This document shows, piece after piece, positions 24,801 to 35,560 of a stretch of DNA of 64,000 nt; the first letter of the stretch is position 1; every line of letters starts with the position of its first letter. Location: NCBI GenBank assembly GCA_905178155.1, contig CAJINV010000031.1, positions 62,001 through 126,000 of the forward strand, given 5' to 3'. The position numbers and the translations under genes were made by a program. The notes under the pieces were generated by a model that searched no databases, was not told where the DNA came from, and saw nothing but the letters and a program-made list of their open reading frames with translations. Origin of the DNA: Amoebophrya sp. A120 (taxonomy: Eukaryota > Sar > Dinophyceae > Syndiniales > Amoebophryaceae).

Positions 24801-27800
24801 GCAGTGCTTGAAGACGATGAGCGAATGCGGCAGGGTTCGCAGGAGCAGGAAGAACCATTGTTGCCCCCGGCCGAAAGCGAGTCGTGTATTCGGGCACGGA
24901 TAGCCGAGGAGAGGTGTCGCCAACTGGAAGCCAGAGAGATGACGCACCTGAATACCATATCCTGAGTAAAAACGGGGGGCCAATAACCGATAGTCAATAT
25001 GGCGAATGTGATAGTCAATATGGCAAATTTTCGGCACGACAAATCAACAACTTTTGGCCGTTGCGCATGACAAGTTAGAGATCGTAGCATAATCGTCTTT
25101 AGTTAAGTAGTACTAGGCAGTGCAGCAGATGCACCATCACACAGCGTTTTCGGCATGGTGCAGCAGATTCGTATGCGAACTCTGGGTATCGTGGGGCCGA
25201 CGTTTTTATTCCTCTCGATATACCATCAGCGAACTCCGAGACCAGGTCCGGTCCCGCGAGACGCAGCTGGAGCTGTGCGAAGTCGCGTTCAAAGAATGTG
25301 CGGGGGTTGTCAAGGAATTGCAAGCGGAAAAGATGATGCTGAAAGCAGGTATTTGCTTAATACTTGAAGAAGCTTTAAGTCCGACGTGAAAAGCTATTTT
25401 GATCATGTCGAGATTCTGTTCAGCAAAATTTTTATACGATGTTCATTTTTCAAATTCAATCATCCTGAAAACGCGTTTGAGCGTAGCATCCTTGTATGGA
25501 ATTTGAATTCATCGGCCACGAAGTGGTGCAAATGATGCAGCAGGAGAACTAACGCAGCAGGTCGTGGACCACAAGGATGATTTATTCCTTGATCATGCAT
25601 GTAAACACATCATTTACAACAGCGAACAAGAGACCGTCGACGGTCGAGCCTGCAAGCGAAGAGTCGGCAACGAGTACAACGAACGTCGGCACTGTTCTGG
25701 GCGGCGCTGAGGCAGAGCAAGTCGCATCGTCTTTGCGGCAGATCGGGGAAGTAGATGTAGATGAACGCGATCAAGGGACCGAAATAAGTCATCTGGACCA
25801 GGAACACGATCAAGGGACCACGCCACAATTAGGACAACAGAAACGAAGAAGGACGGAAGCTCAACTGGTTTGGGATACCTCAACCTCCGCTTCTTCTCGC
25901 CCGGACCAGTTAGGGCAGATCGGGTCGTCTTCTGCCGCACCTACTCCCTACCTCTCGGTCGGCGAACGCGCTATGAAGGTCCTGCAGGAGCACGGCAGGT
26001 TGCGTGGCAACCGCGTTCATCTGGATGTCACCAGGACCAAGGTGGAAAAGGCGAAGACTGCTCCACCCCGATTGCAGAAGCGACTTGGAGGAGGTGGTGG
26101 ACTTCGGAAAAAGGAAAACAAAGACAAAACTTGTCGAAAGCCAAAGCAATGTAAAAAGAAAACCGTGAGGCTTAAGGAATCTTTCGAAAAGAGGCAGGCG
26201 AAGCTGTGGGCAAAAATTCTGAGGGCCGCGAAATGCGCTGCAAAAGCGGAGAAATTCGTGAAGCGGCCGGAGTACAACAACGCGGGCCAGCAGAGAGATG
26301 GAAATGTTTCCGCAGAGGAACAAGTTCCGAAAGAAGTAGAAGAGGTCAATGCAAGTCCAAGTGCCGAACAAGAAGAGGAAATAATGCAAGAGCGCGGCAG
26401 AAGCAAAGCGCGCCGCCGAAAGAAAAGGAGGAAGCGAAACGCGAGAGCTGCGACATCAAGCCAGGAGATGAACCAGGAGAATAACGAAGACAGTGAACAA
26501 AGCAATGGCAGGACTTCGACCCCGAGGGACGACGACGAGGCGGCACAAAATCCACCAGTTGCAGGAGCTCAAGACGGCACTGCCAGTGAAGCGGTCGAGC
26601 AGCCTGTTTCTTCCGAAGCCGTCACCATGGTCGTCGTGCCCGACATGAATACAAGTTCCGCTTCTTCCTCTTCCAGCAGCAGCTCTTCGTCCTCTTCTAT
26701 TGCGCTGAACTACCCGGCAGCTGCACCAGCAGCCTCAGAAGTGGAACTGCTGCGAAGATCGCATCCCAAACTGTTTATTGAGACCACTCTACCGCCCTCG
26801 ATTACGCGACGCATGGGAAAAGGAAATGAGCAGGAGGCCGAAGTAGAAGACACTCAACTTGGTCCTGGAGCAGGGGAACTACATCAAACGAGAGCAAGAA
26901 CTACCCCGACGCAGCAGCCCGTGTACTACCGAATGCCGCCGCGGGATCCGTCCTTGCCCCCGCCCAGCGAGGAGGAGCTTCTGCGCCAGATGACCACGGG
27001 CTTGTGCCCAAAGTCGGGTGTGCGGGTAATTGCTCCTGGAACTAGTACAACGACAAGAACAACTGCTCCGGTAGTTGGATCTTCTCCTTCGGAAACGCTT
27101 GAAGATGTTCCGGCAAGACCAACATCTCAGGAACAAGTTGGAACTGGCAGTTCCTCGTCATCATCATCTTCTTCTTCTCTTTCAGCTGCACCACGGGGGC
27201 CTTTATTTCCTTCGGAGGAGGTTCTTGAAGAACCAATAGAACTGCCGGTCCAAAGCTCTCTCGGAAGATCGGAGGCACCAGCTACGCAGATGGAATTATC
27301 GGAGGTTCTCGCAGCGGGGGTCGCTGCAGCCGAGGTGGAGGACAATTCGAAGGGGGAGCAGGAGGTAGTAAGCTGCGGTGAACATCAAACGCCACCGAAC
27401 TACACGAGTGATGTCGTAGATGGTGTAGAAGGTCTTGACACGAGTGCTGGTCCAGCAGCTTCTGCTGCAATTTCAAATACCACGATGACCGATGTCAGTG
27501 TTCATCCCGGAGTCGAGGATGGCATGGTGCTGGCCGATGAAATAATGGGTCCTCGTGAGGCAACGACTGCTCATGCAGCTACTCCCGAAACTGACGACAC
27601 GATGGATCGTTATTTGGAAGGAGATGTTCTTGGAGACGTCGCCGAACAGGGGGATTCTAGTACGACGACCCTGTCGAGGAGCAGAAATGTGGAACGCACG
27701 GAACTGCATCAGGGGGACGAAGGTGTTTTTTTTTGTCTCTGCGATCTTTCTCTTCTGAAAGCACCACTCTTCGTCGGTCCAACAACACAAGTTGAAGTCA

Positions 27801-30800
27801 AATTGGGTTTATGTAATTGCATCACAGCATAGGTCGCTGCATTTTTACATCAGACTCTTTAGAAGTAGAAGTGACACGACCAATGGGCCAAACAAGTGAT
27901 AGATAACACGTCGGCAAAAAAATCATTTTCACTCCACTGTACTACAAAAGGTTCTCCTCGTTGCGAAGAACGTCAGGTGGACAACGACGACGAGACGACT
28001 GCTAGTCGACAACCACCTTCGACGGAGCCGGTGGAACGACAGAGCAGCCCTGTTGATGTGGCACCAGAACATCAAGAACCGAGATCTACTACTACTTCTT
28101 TGGGCCGCATCCCAACGAAAGCACCACCCCTACATCCAGGAACAACAGCAGTAGCCCTGGCGCGCACGGCGGCGGAGTTCTTGCACGCGCGTGGTGTGAC
28201 CGTTAGCGCGAATGGGACGTTCCGGGCAGGAGTTCTTGCAGCCACACAAAGTGCTCCTGGAGGTGGTGGTCCTCGGGGCCTCGTGCTTCTTCCCGGGAGA
28301 ACCGCCAGTCCAGTAGTTGCGTCCTCGGCATCAATGTCGAGGGGAGAAGCAGCAGCAGCTGCTCTCGTTGATGATGAACAAGAACAGGACTACAACAGCG
28401 ACACGCCAGGAGCGACGGCCACGACCGAAAGTAGATACAGTGGCACCTTGTGTGCGGACGACGCGAACCGGAGCGCGAGCGTTCCACCCGCTCGGGACGG
28501 CGGTGGTCATGTTGAAGACTACTACGTGGTATCAAATGCAAAAATGTCTGGGTCTGGAAGAGTGCAAGATTTGTCATGCATATTTCTCATGACCCACGGT
28601 GCCTGTAATGCAGGACTAGCATCGCAGACTTTTAGATTGCTTCCTGATGGTGCACCTTCCGCATGAGATGAAATGCCCTGTCCGTGTAGCACAAACTGTG
28701 CCCCTCTTGCTGGTCATGCAATACAAATTTTTTTAGAGTCCAAAAACAGCATGACAAGTTGCAATCTTCCAGACCCAGACATTTTTGCAGTTGATACGCG
28801 GACGGTGCAGGTAATTGTACGCTGGAGCATGGAACAACTTGTCCCGCCGTGGAAGCAGGTGATTGTGATGTCACTTGCACACCAACAAGTAGGATGGCAA
28901 TCGAAGACGATCGTACGGATCATGGGAGAAAAGTGGTCGGCACGAGAACACAACTTCGAAGCCTGTCCGAGCCCGGGCGAAGACCCGTGCCACGAAAGGC
29001 CGAGCGTCAAGCGGTCGTGCCGGAAGAAATTGAGCTGGAGGAGGCCGCGGTCCCGTCCCCGCACGGAATGCAGGTACTATTTTTTCCACACATAAAAGTG
29101 GGGGTGAATGTTTATGTTTTTGTTGCGTCGATTTGATCTGTATTTAAACATCATCAGTACAACTAGGAGTGGGTTCTATAGTCTCAACATCTCGGTGTCG
29201 CGGCCCCGATAATTTTTCTTTTTTCTGCACAATTTTCCGATGTTGCCGTGTTGCAGGGTGAGACTGAATTGGTTGATCTTTGACTCTTCATCTTGACCGG
29301 ATTCTTGCTTTCCTTCCCACCACCCGGTGAGAGGAACGAAGTAGGATTTTGTTGCTTGTTGCGACAAAAACAACAGGACCTGGAGGGGGAGCAGAATGCA
29401 GCCTCGGCCAGCGGTGGATTCGTGGAGGAGACGAGAGCTCTGTGTACCCGACAAAATGCACTATCAATTGCAGATGTGTTTGGGTCTGGAAGGATGTAAA
29501 CTTGTGATGCGTCCTGCGAGTCACAGAAAGTAGGATCTGGATTGCATGATTTTTGCCAAAAGTTGCTCACTACTTTTGATGACCAGGTTGAGAATGAGTT
29601 GTTTCTCATGCAGAATAGACATGATCGTAAAAAAGAGAAAGACCTCACAGAATGATCTGTCACGCCAGGTCCGGCATTCCTTAGCGATAGCGGGCATGGA
29701 AAACCCGCATAGCAGACCTCGCAATCTTTTAGAAGATCCAGACGTGTCTGCAATGCATAAGCCCTGCGGCCGTGCAACATGGCCGAGATGGAGGCGCAGA
29801 TGGCACACCTAACGGCCTTATCCGATACAAATATGTCTGGGTGTGGAAGCTTGTGATGGTAAGTGGCGATGATTGCGCATAAGTACTCCTGAGTGCAGCT
29901 AAGCATGACAAATGTTTCGGATCACACTTCCTCATGCGTTGTGCGCAATAGAAATTGCGCTTGTGCATGACAAAAGAAAGCTTCCAGACCTCCCAGACAT
30001 AATTGCAACGCATACGCCTCGATGGGCGGACGGGAGATCGCGACAGTGAGTCCGGTGCGCCTGGGCGAAATTCACTTCAGCCAGTCGTCTGTCGCGCCAC
30101 GGTTCGGCGGGGCGCATGGGCAGTTGCTGGACAATACGGCAGCCAGCATCGTCTCCGCAGTGCTGAACCAGCCGGGGCACGACCGTTTCCTGGAGCTCCG
30201 CCAGAAACTGGAAGCGTTTCCGATGATGCACGTGGTGCAGCATGAGAACGTGCTCTGGGCGCTGGACAACCGACGCCTCTACATGCTGAAGTACTTCTGG
30301 CCGGCCATGGATTGCTATGACAGCGCACAACTCCCCCTCCGTTCATTTGTCATGCAAGATTCCAAATCCACTCGCTTACTTGTGGCATGGTTTGCATGAC
30401 AAATTTCCCCGGATGAACAAGGCCGCCAAACTAGACTACGCTACTAGGCACACAAATTTGTCATGCACAGGTTCCACGTGTGGTGGTGTTTGTATTGTTA
30501 TTCATGCTATACAAATGAGGGGGAGGCGGGGGAGTTGTGCACTGTTATAACTGCGTCAACGTGCTCTTGTTTCGGACGCCGGAGCGGCATATCCTGTGCA
30601 AAAGTATCGTACTTGTAGTAATTGCATTTATGCATTACAAATCTCTTTCTCAAGGTAAATCAGCATTACAAATTTTATTTCTCATGCTGAGGAAATATGT
30701 AATGCAATTATACGAATACGATGCTTTTGCATTGCATACGGCACCGCTGCTGGCAGGTCCGAACCGGGGACCGGGGCAAGCCCTTCCTGGAAAAGCTGAC

Positions 30801-31532
30801 CACTCCGTTGTGTCAGAACCCGGACAACGAGCTAAACCCGATCTGGGTCACCTCGCAAGCGGCGTACGTGGAGCGGCATTTTGGGAACGGCGTGCCCCTG
30901 GTCGCAGTCCGACGTGGGCTGAACTCCGGACACCCAGCAACCGGGTCGGCGTCGGCGCAGCTGCCGCAGACTGGTGGTATATTTTGTTTGTTACCGCTGT
31001 ATAATCTTCGCCCTGCCTGCTGTACTTCTACTGGTACTGTCGTTCATGCCCAGTTGGCATTGCACCACGAAAAACAAGAAGATCATTCTAGTGATGTACA
31101 ACTGTATTTTTGCTTAGGTACTACAGTCACGTCTTCTGCCTTTCAGCAGCGCAGCCGAACACCAAATCGGAATGCCTACGCGCTATAAATCAAATCTGTC
31201 TCCGCTAGAAGCTCTTGCCAGACTTGTGATGCTAGGCCGACAAGAGGGGAATAAGATCATCTGCCAGCACACTTCTTGCGGCGCACGGTCAGCATTCAAT
31301 TGCCATGCCAATTTGCGACTTTTATATTCACCCAACCAGGAGCCATTTTCGATGGAAAAGTTGCCATGCGCGGCGCCGTAATTTTCTTTTTGAGGGAAGA
31401 TCGGCTGCTCATTACCAGGACCACATGCAGCTTCCAGGCACCGACATATTTGTAGAATGCATACGCGCAGACCGGTTGCTGCGGGATTCACGGACAATTC
31501 TTGAAAATGAAACTCGGCCTTTTTTATGTTGA
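21849..31532 (+). CDS. Unknown coiled-coil / low-complexity protein, 1884 aa, 18 exons
   Basis: ATG 21849 opens MEETRRSSVMDVDPASQSEP; GT-AG introns and introners alternate to the stop at 31530-31532 (5655 nt, one frame). Layout: Ser/Thr-rich N-terminus; a segment NVVEITVKPADPGRPVMGNV; coiled coil in about 24500-25350 (ERDRLVKMVLEMDSAHKSEQ..., ARIAEERCRQLEAREMTHLN, ISELRDQVRSRETQLELCEV); a 2.1-kb exon (25623-27722) rich in Lys, Glu and Ser with a run of 11 serines; then a compact C-terminal domain (30020-30973). That domain has IHFSQSSVAPRFGGAHGQLL and HENVLWALDNRRLYMLKYFW, resembling uncharacterised eukaryotic domains with SQ...F and LDNRRL signatures. No enzymatic motif seen. It may be a scaffold, but function is unknown. 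Confidence 0.6.
23040..23327. mobile_element. Introner IE-B
   Basis: Left TATCCCGTGTAAAAACATCC, right GGGGACGTTTTTAATCAGGATA. TSD cagcg/cagtg. Removal joins RIATDGS to EAFRAWD. Confidence 0.9.
24958..25220. mobile_element. Introner IE-B
   Basis: Left TATCCTGAGTAAAAACGGGG, right CCGACGTTTTTATTCCTCTCGATA. TSD tacca both sides. Contains a direct repeat of GATAGTCAATATGGC. It interrupts the coiled coil; removal joins THLNTI to SELRDQV. Confidence 0.9.
28530..28796. mobile_element. Introner IE-A
   Basis: TSD cgtgg/cgcgg. Left TATCAAATGCAAAAATGTCT, right CATTTTTGCAGTTGATA. Removal joins VEDYYV to DGAGNC. Confidence 0.9.
29462..29759. mobile_element. Introner IE-A, diverged
   Basis: Left TATCAATTGCAGATGTGTTT, right GTGTCTGCAATGCATA. 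Flanks tgcac/agccc (weak TSD). Removal joins TRQNAL to RPCNMAE. Confidence 0.8.
29819..30014. mobile_element. Introner IE-A, short and diverged
   Basis: Left TATCCGATACAAATATGTCT, right CAGACATAATTGCAACGCATA. TSD ggcct/cgcct. Only 196 bp. A 54-nt exon separates it from the preceding element. Removal joins MAHLTA to SMGGREI. Confidence 0.82.
30316..30549. mobile_element. Introner IE-D
   Basis: Left TATGACAGCGCACAACTCCC, right the complement of TTATAACAGTGCACAACTCC. TSD attgc/actgc. Removal joins FWPAMDC to VNVLLFR. Confidence 0.88.
30590..30738. mobile_element. Introner IE-F
   Basis: Left TATCCTGTGCAAAAGTATCG, right GATGCTTTTGCATTGCATA. TSD cggca both sides. Removal joins FRTPER to HRCWQVR. 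Confidence 0.9.
31184..31463. mobile_element. Introner IE-A, diverged
   Basis: Left TATAAATCAAATCTGTCTCC, right GACATATTTGTAGAATGCATA. TSD cgcgc both sides. Removal joins KSECLR to ADRLLRDS in the last exon pair. Confidence 0.82.
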
Positions 31533-32568
31533 AAATCATTATTTATTTTTATGTGGGTTGACCCAATAGTTTTCAAACATTTTGTTTTCCTTTTCGTACG
31601 TACTTCTTTATATTTTTTTACGCGTTTACAATTACATTGTTGTTGTTCGATGTTCTTCTACGTAAAAAAATCACGACACCATCGACGACACAACATTTCT
31701 TCATAGCTAAAAGACATGCTAAAAGCCACAACATGACTTGACTTTCGAATAAAAGCAACACAACTAACACGCAACAGAAAGTGGGTTGTACTACCCCCCA
31801 ATACATCAAAATGAAAGTTTTTTCCTCGCACTTAAGGAAAAGTAGAAATCAAGGAAAAAACAGGTTACGAGCTGATTCGCTAGAATCCTCGAATACAAGA
31901 CAAATTTCAGCAACTGTCCTACTAGATACAAAGCACTAGCTTTATTTAGACGGTCGTAGCACAACACTAACTCGGAGAGGTGAAAGAAAACTTACGCATA
32001 GTTGTCTTGGACCTAACTATTCACATCCCTCTGGGATTGTCGATTTTCTAAAGGCTTTAATATATACTGCTACGTCTCCTCGTGGTAAGACCGAAACCTC
32101 GTGAAGTAAGTAGAACAGTTTCAAGAAGTACAAAACAACTTTAACAATTTTACTCAAACACTATTTTATTCTCAAACTTTATCTTACTTCTCGATTTTTA
32201 TATCTTCGGAATTAGGGTTTGATTCGTTTGCGATTGATTTCACGCTTTCTTCCAGACTATCTCACACTCGTACCTGCCATATTTTGCGATGATATTTATC
32301 TGCATTTTTGCAAACTCCATTTCAAAAAATTTAAATATTTTTGTATCGTCAAATACGCCACAGCAGGCATGAACACGTGACACTATAGACAGCCTATCAA
32401 GGGATGGGTCGGACTTTCTGCAAACTTGATTTATTTTTTCTGCAAATTATAATTGTTTCGCATTGAATAAAGTACTTATTTCTATTGATGTTGCTGCATG
32501 CAGGCATTGTACTAAGAACAAAACAAAAGATCACGACGGAAAAGGAAAACTCCTTTTCAAGAGGCAAG

Positions 32569-32640
32569 CACCATGTCCCTGCGAGTAGAGGTAAGTAAAA
32601 ACGGACCCAGGCTCAACTACCACAGCCCAAAAAGAAGGAA
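32569..32640 (+). repeat. Direct repeat copy 1 (first-exon-like)
   Basis: About 66 bp from ACCATGTCCCTGCGAGTAGA through AACTACCACAGCCCAAAAAG recur at 33532-33598 with about three differences. This copy reads ATG TCC CTG CGA GTA GAG followed by the perfect donor GTAAGT, so it resembles a first coding exon. Confidence 0.7.
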
Positions 32641-33531
32641 AGGATAGATGTTGTCATGTGCTAAGAAACTTGTGCTTCTTATGCTATGTTGCCTTGCTTG
32701 CGTGGCTTCAGTTTCGAGTCCGAGTTGGTGGGCAGATAGACGCCCATCGCTCGATCCTTCCAAGTCCAATTCCTTCCCGTATCATTCTAAAAGGAGTACT
32801 ACATGACCAGCCTTTATTAAAATCGGAGCACTACATGATCATCAAGACCAATAAAAAAGAAAACTAACGAAAACAAACAAAAAAACAACAACAAAAAATG
32901 GTATGTTTTGAAAGTAGGTCATCTTATTCTTATCGCAGCACTGGCTTACTTTTACTTCTTCAACACATACGAAATTAAAAACGGCGATTCTACTTTTGCT
33001 CGTTCACGAAAAAAACATTCGACGACAAACAAAAGAACTATCGTATCAACCTCCCAGAGTAGTAGTATTTATCTGGAACGGGCGGGCGCTGTTGCGCACT
33101 CGTGTGTAAAGTATTCCGCACTGCAACTGGATTCGAAATAATTTATTAGGAGGTACCTGCTCTCAGCAAGAAAAGTTTACGAGTCTTCTGTGGCTTGTGA
33201 AAGTTTCTGTTAGGCAATAAAAGTCAAAAGCTATCTCATTCTTCCTAGGTAGCGAGGAGCAAAATGAGACTTGTATCACATTTCTACTCGTAGAACCTGA
33301 CTCTTTCTTCGTTGTCGTGTATTTCTATTTGTATTGGTATGGAGCTTGTCGACGTTGATACAAAACCCGGACTCTCAAGATATTTTCAAAACGTGTTGTC
33401 GTCTCACTCGAGGGGGCAGCGTAGTTTTGGATTCGAAGATTTAAGTACAACACTTTTGCGAGGAGATTGATACACCTGAACTACAATTTTGCGTGCAAGA
33501 GCAAGTGTCGTTTCAATACTAACCATGTCCA

Positions 33532-33598
33532 TGCGAGTATAGGTAAGTAAAAACGGACCCAGGCTCAACTACCACAGCCCAAAAAGAAAATTATCCAC
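33532..33598 (+). repeat. Direct repeat copy 2 (broken)
   Basis: Same sequence as 32569-32640 but ATG TCC ATG CGA GTA TAG: a stop replaces the last codon before the GTAAGT donor. The sequences between and around the copies are unrelated by eye. Confidence 0.7.
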
Positions 33599-33631
33599 AA
33601 ACACAACCAACATCCAAAATAAAGAAGATTT

Positions 33632-33672
33632 GACCCGTGCGGCGCGACAGAGCGGCAATTAGCCGCACGGTC
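33632..33672. other. Inverted repeat / potential hairpin
   Basis: GACCCGTGCGGC (33632-33643) pairs with GCCGCACGGTC (33662-33672) with one bulged base, around an 18-base loop. It is GC-rich inside AT-rich DNA. It could be a structured RNA or a palindromic relic. Confidence 0.4.
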
Positions 33673-35560
33673 TTGCTTCACCAGGTCATTGCCACGGTCG
33701 TCTCACCTGCGGTAGAAGAATACGTAGCACAACGAACTAGAAAATGACACTACTTTAAAACTCACGTTAATGGGGTTCTTGCGAAAATCTATCGGCACAT
33801 TCTTGCCGCGGGGAGGAGACCTATCGGCCTTGCGATGCCGAATCCTCGTGAGTCTGGCTCACAATAACTGCTAGGTGAGAATCAGGGCATAAAGATCTTT
33901 TGACTTTGACCTGTCTCGTCAAAGAACGGAGGGTGTAGCCAAAATATTGAGCATCTAAGACGGAGGCACTAGAACAAGTGCATCTCCAATCGAGCACGAA
34001 GCATCGTCTTTAACTCAGTCCTGATTTTTTCTACTTAGACTTTTTTCAGTACGATGATTTTTCTAGTTTTGCGCTATTGTGCGTACTAACATCGAAAAAT
34101 TGATAAGAAAAGCTTTGCTATTGTGCTCTTATTCATCAAACTTCCCTTTGGGGTTTCATTTTCACTTTTGAATAGGAAAAGCAAACAAGTGCTGCGGCAG
34201 GGCCGCCGTAAGAACATATGCACGAGAAGATAGCTGTGCTCAGATGACTCCGAGACTGATCTCAAAAACTTTTGGACTGATCGCAGCAACACTTAGTATA
34301 GTACAGGAATAGATTATTATTGCGTTTTCAAGCAAAAGTGCACGAGTGAAGTACTACTCCCTACCTCGACATAAATCAAATGTGTTTCTGCGACTACTTT
34401 TTTCGAAGGGTCATGCGATTTTTGGATCGTTTGACGCCTTGACTAGATTTCTCAAAAGAACGGAAAACTTAGCACAAATTTCTCAGTCTACAAACGTTTT
34501 TTCTGTTTTTCATCAATTTTTTAAACAAAATCCGACTCACTGGCATGTTTTCCCGTTTTGCCTCCTATAGCTCGTCCGAAAATTGAGTAGATTGCATGTG
34601 TAAAAAATCTTTTGAAGATCCTGTTATAGACGATGTTGGTTCTCGAGCCAGCCTCATGCGCGTTCTCGAGAACACCTGCACCGCTTGAAAAAGAATCGTC
34701 CCGCAGTGTCGACGTCAAGCACAGTCCGAGCATGTGTGTCACCATCGCGGCGCTCAGGATGATGAAGACACTACATTAAACTCTTTGAAAATCGCACTAC
34801 ACTGATCTGGACAAGAAGCGGGCAAAATATGATATTTAGCTCTCCGACGGAACAACTACAGAGCACCAATGCGTGCCCATGTTGTGGGACATGCTCAACG
34901 ACTGTAGTACATCAGGGAAGCTGCACCCGCTAAAAATGATAGAAATATTATGATTCGCTGTAGTATTCAAAGCTCTCCACTGAGAATGCTGTGCAATTTC
35001 CCCATGTGGTTTTGGCGCAAAGCCCTACGACACCGCTTTCCTTATGAAGCTGTTGAAGTAAATCTGAGACAGTGAAGCGGGGTGGTGGAGCGAGCGTCAG
35101 GACCAATGCGGATATATATTGCATGGGTGTTTCTGCTATAGCGGAGAGCGCGGCGTAAGAAACAAGAGCGTTGTAGGGACAAAGTTGCGAGATTTTTTCA
35201 AATCGAAGTATGTTCTTTCGAGTAGGCCAGACCCGGCAGGCCCTTTTCGGTAGGTCGGTAGGTAGTTAAGTACGGCGATGCTGTGAACTAGATGGCATTG
35301 GCGTTAGCTACCTCGAGCGTGGTCGTAGTGTCTTTCCTCCCGTGACTTTACCCTCCTACCTTCCTACCGTCATCGGGTCGGCCACAGTCATGCACGTCTC
35401 AGCGCGAGGCGAGCTACCCGACCTACCTTCTACTATCGGCCGAGCTGCCACAGAGCATAGGTCTCGAGCCGCCCTACCTACCTACTAGTGACTAGCTTCC
35501 GTAGCTGGTGCGGATCACAGGGCGCCCATCTACCTACCTACGGCCCGCCCTATCTCTTAG

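Larger units (their letters stand above)
31533..35560. other. Long AT-rich intergenic stretch
   Basis: No confident gene in about 4 kb. It contains a short + ORF 32908-33141 with a hydrophobic N-terminus (VGHLILIAALAYFYFF), unsupported. It also contains the direct repeat and inverted repeat listed separately, and CTACC/GGTAGG-rich DNA at about 35240-35550 that ends in a pyrimidine tract and TTAG just before 35561. One possible signal-peptide exon for the next gene is MRIYIAWVFLL at 35106, unproven. Confidence 0.4.

Noticed and set aside
28813-28860. Possible 48-bp GT-AG intron in the 1884-aa gene.
   Set aside because: The 48 nt are in frame without a stop (GNCTLEHGTTCPAVEA), so they read better as exon.
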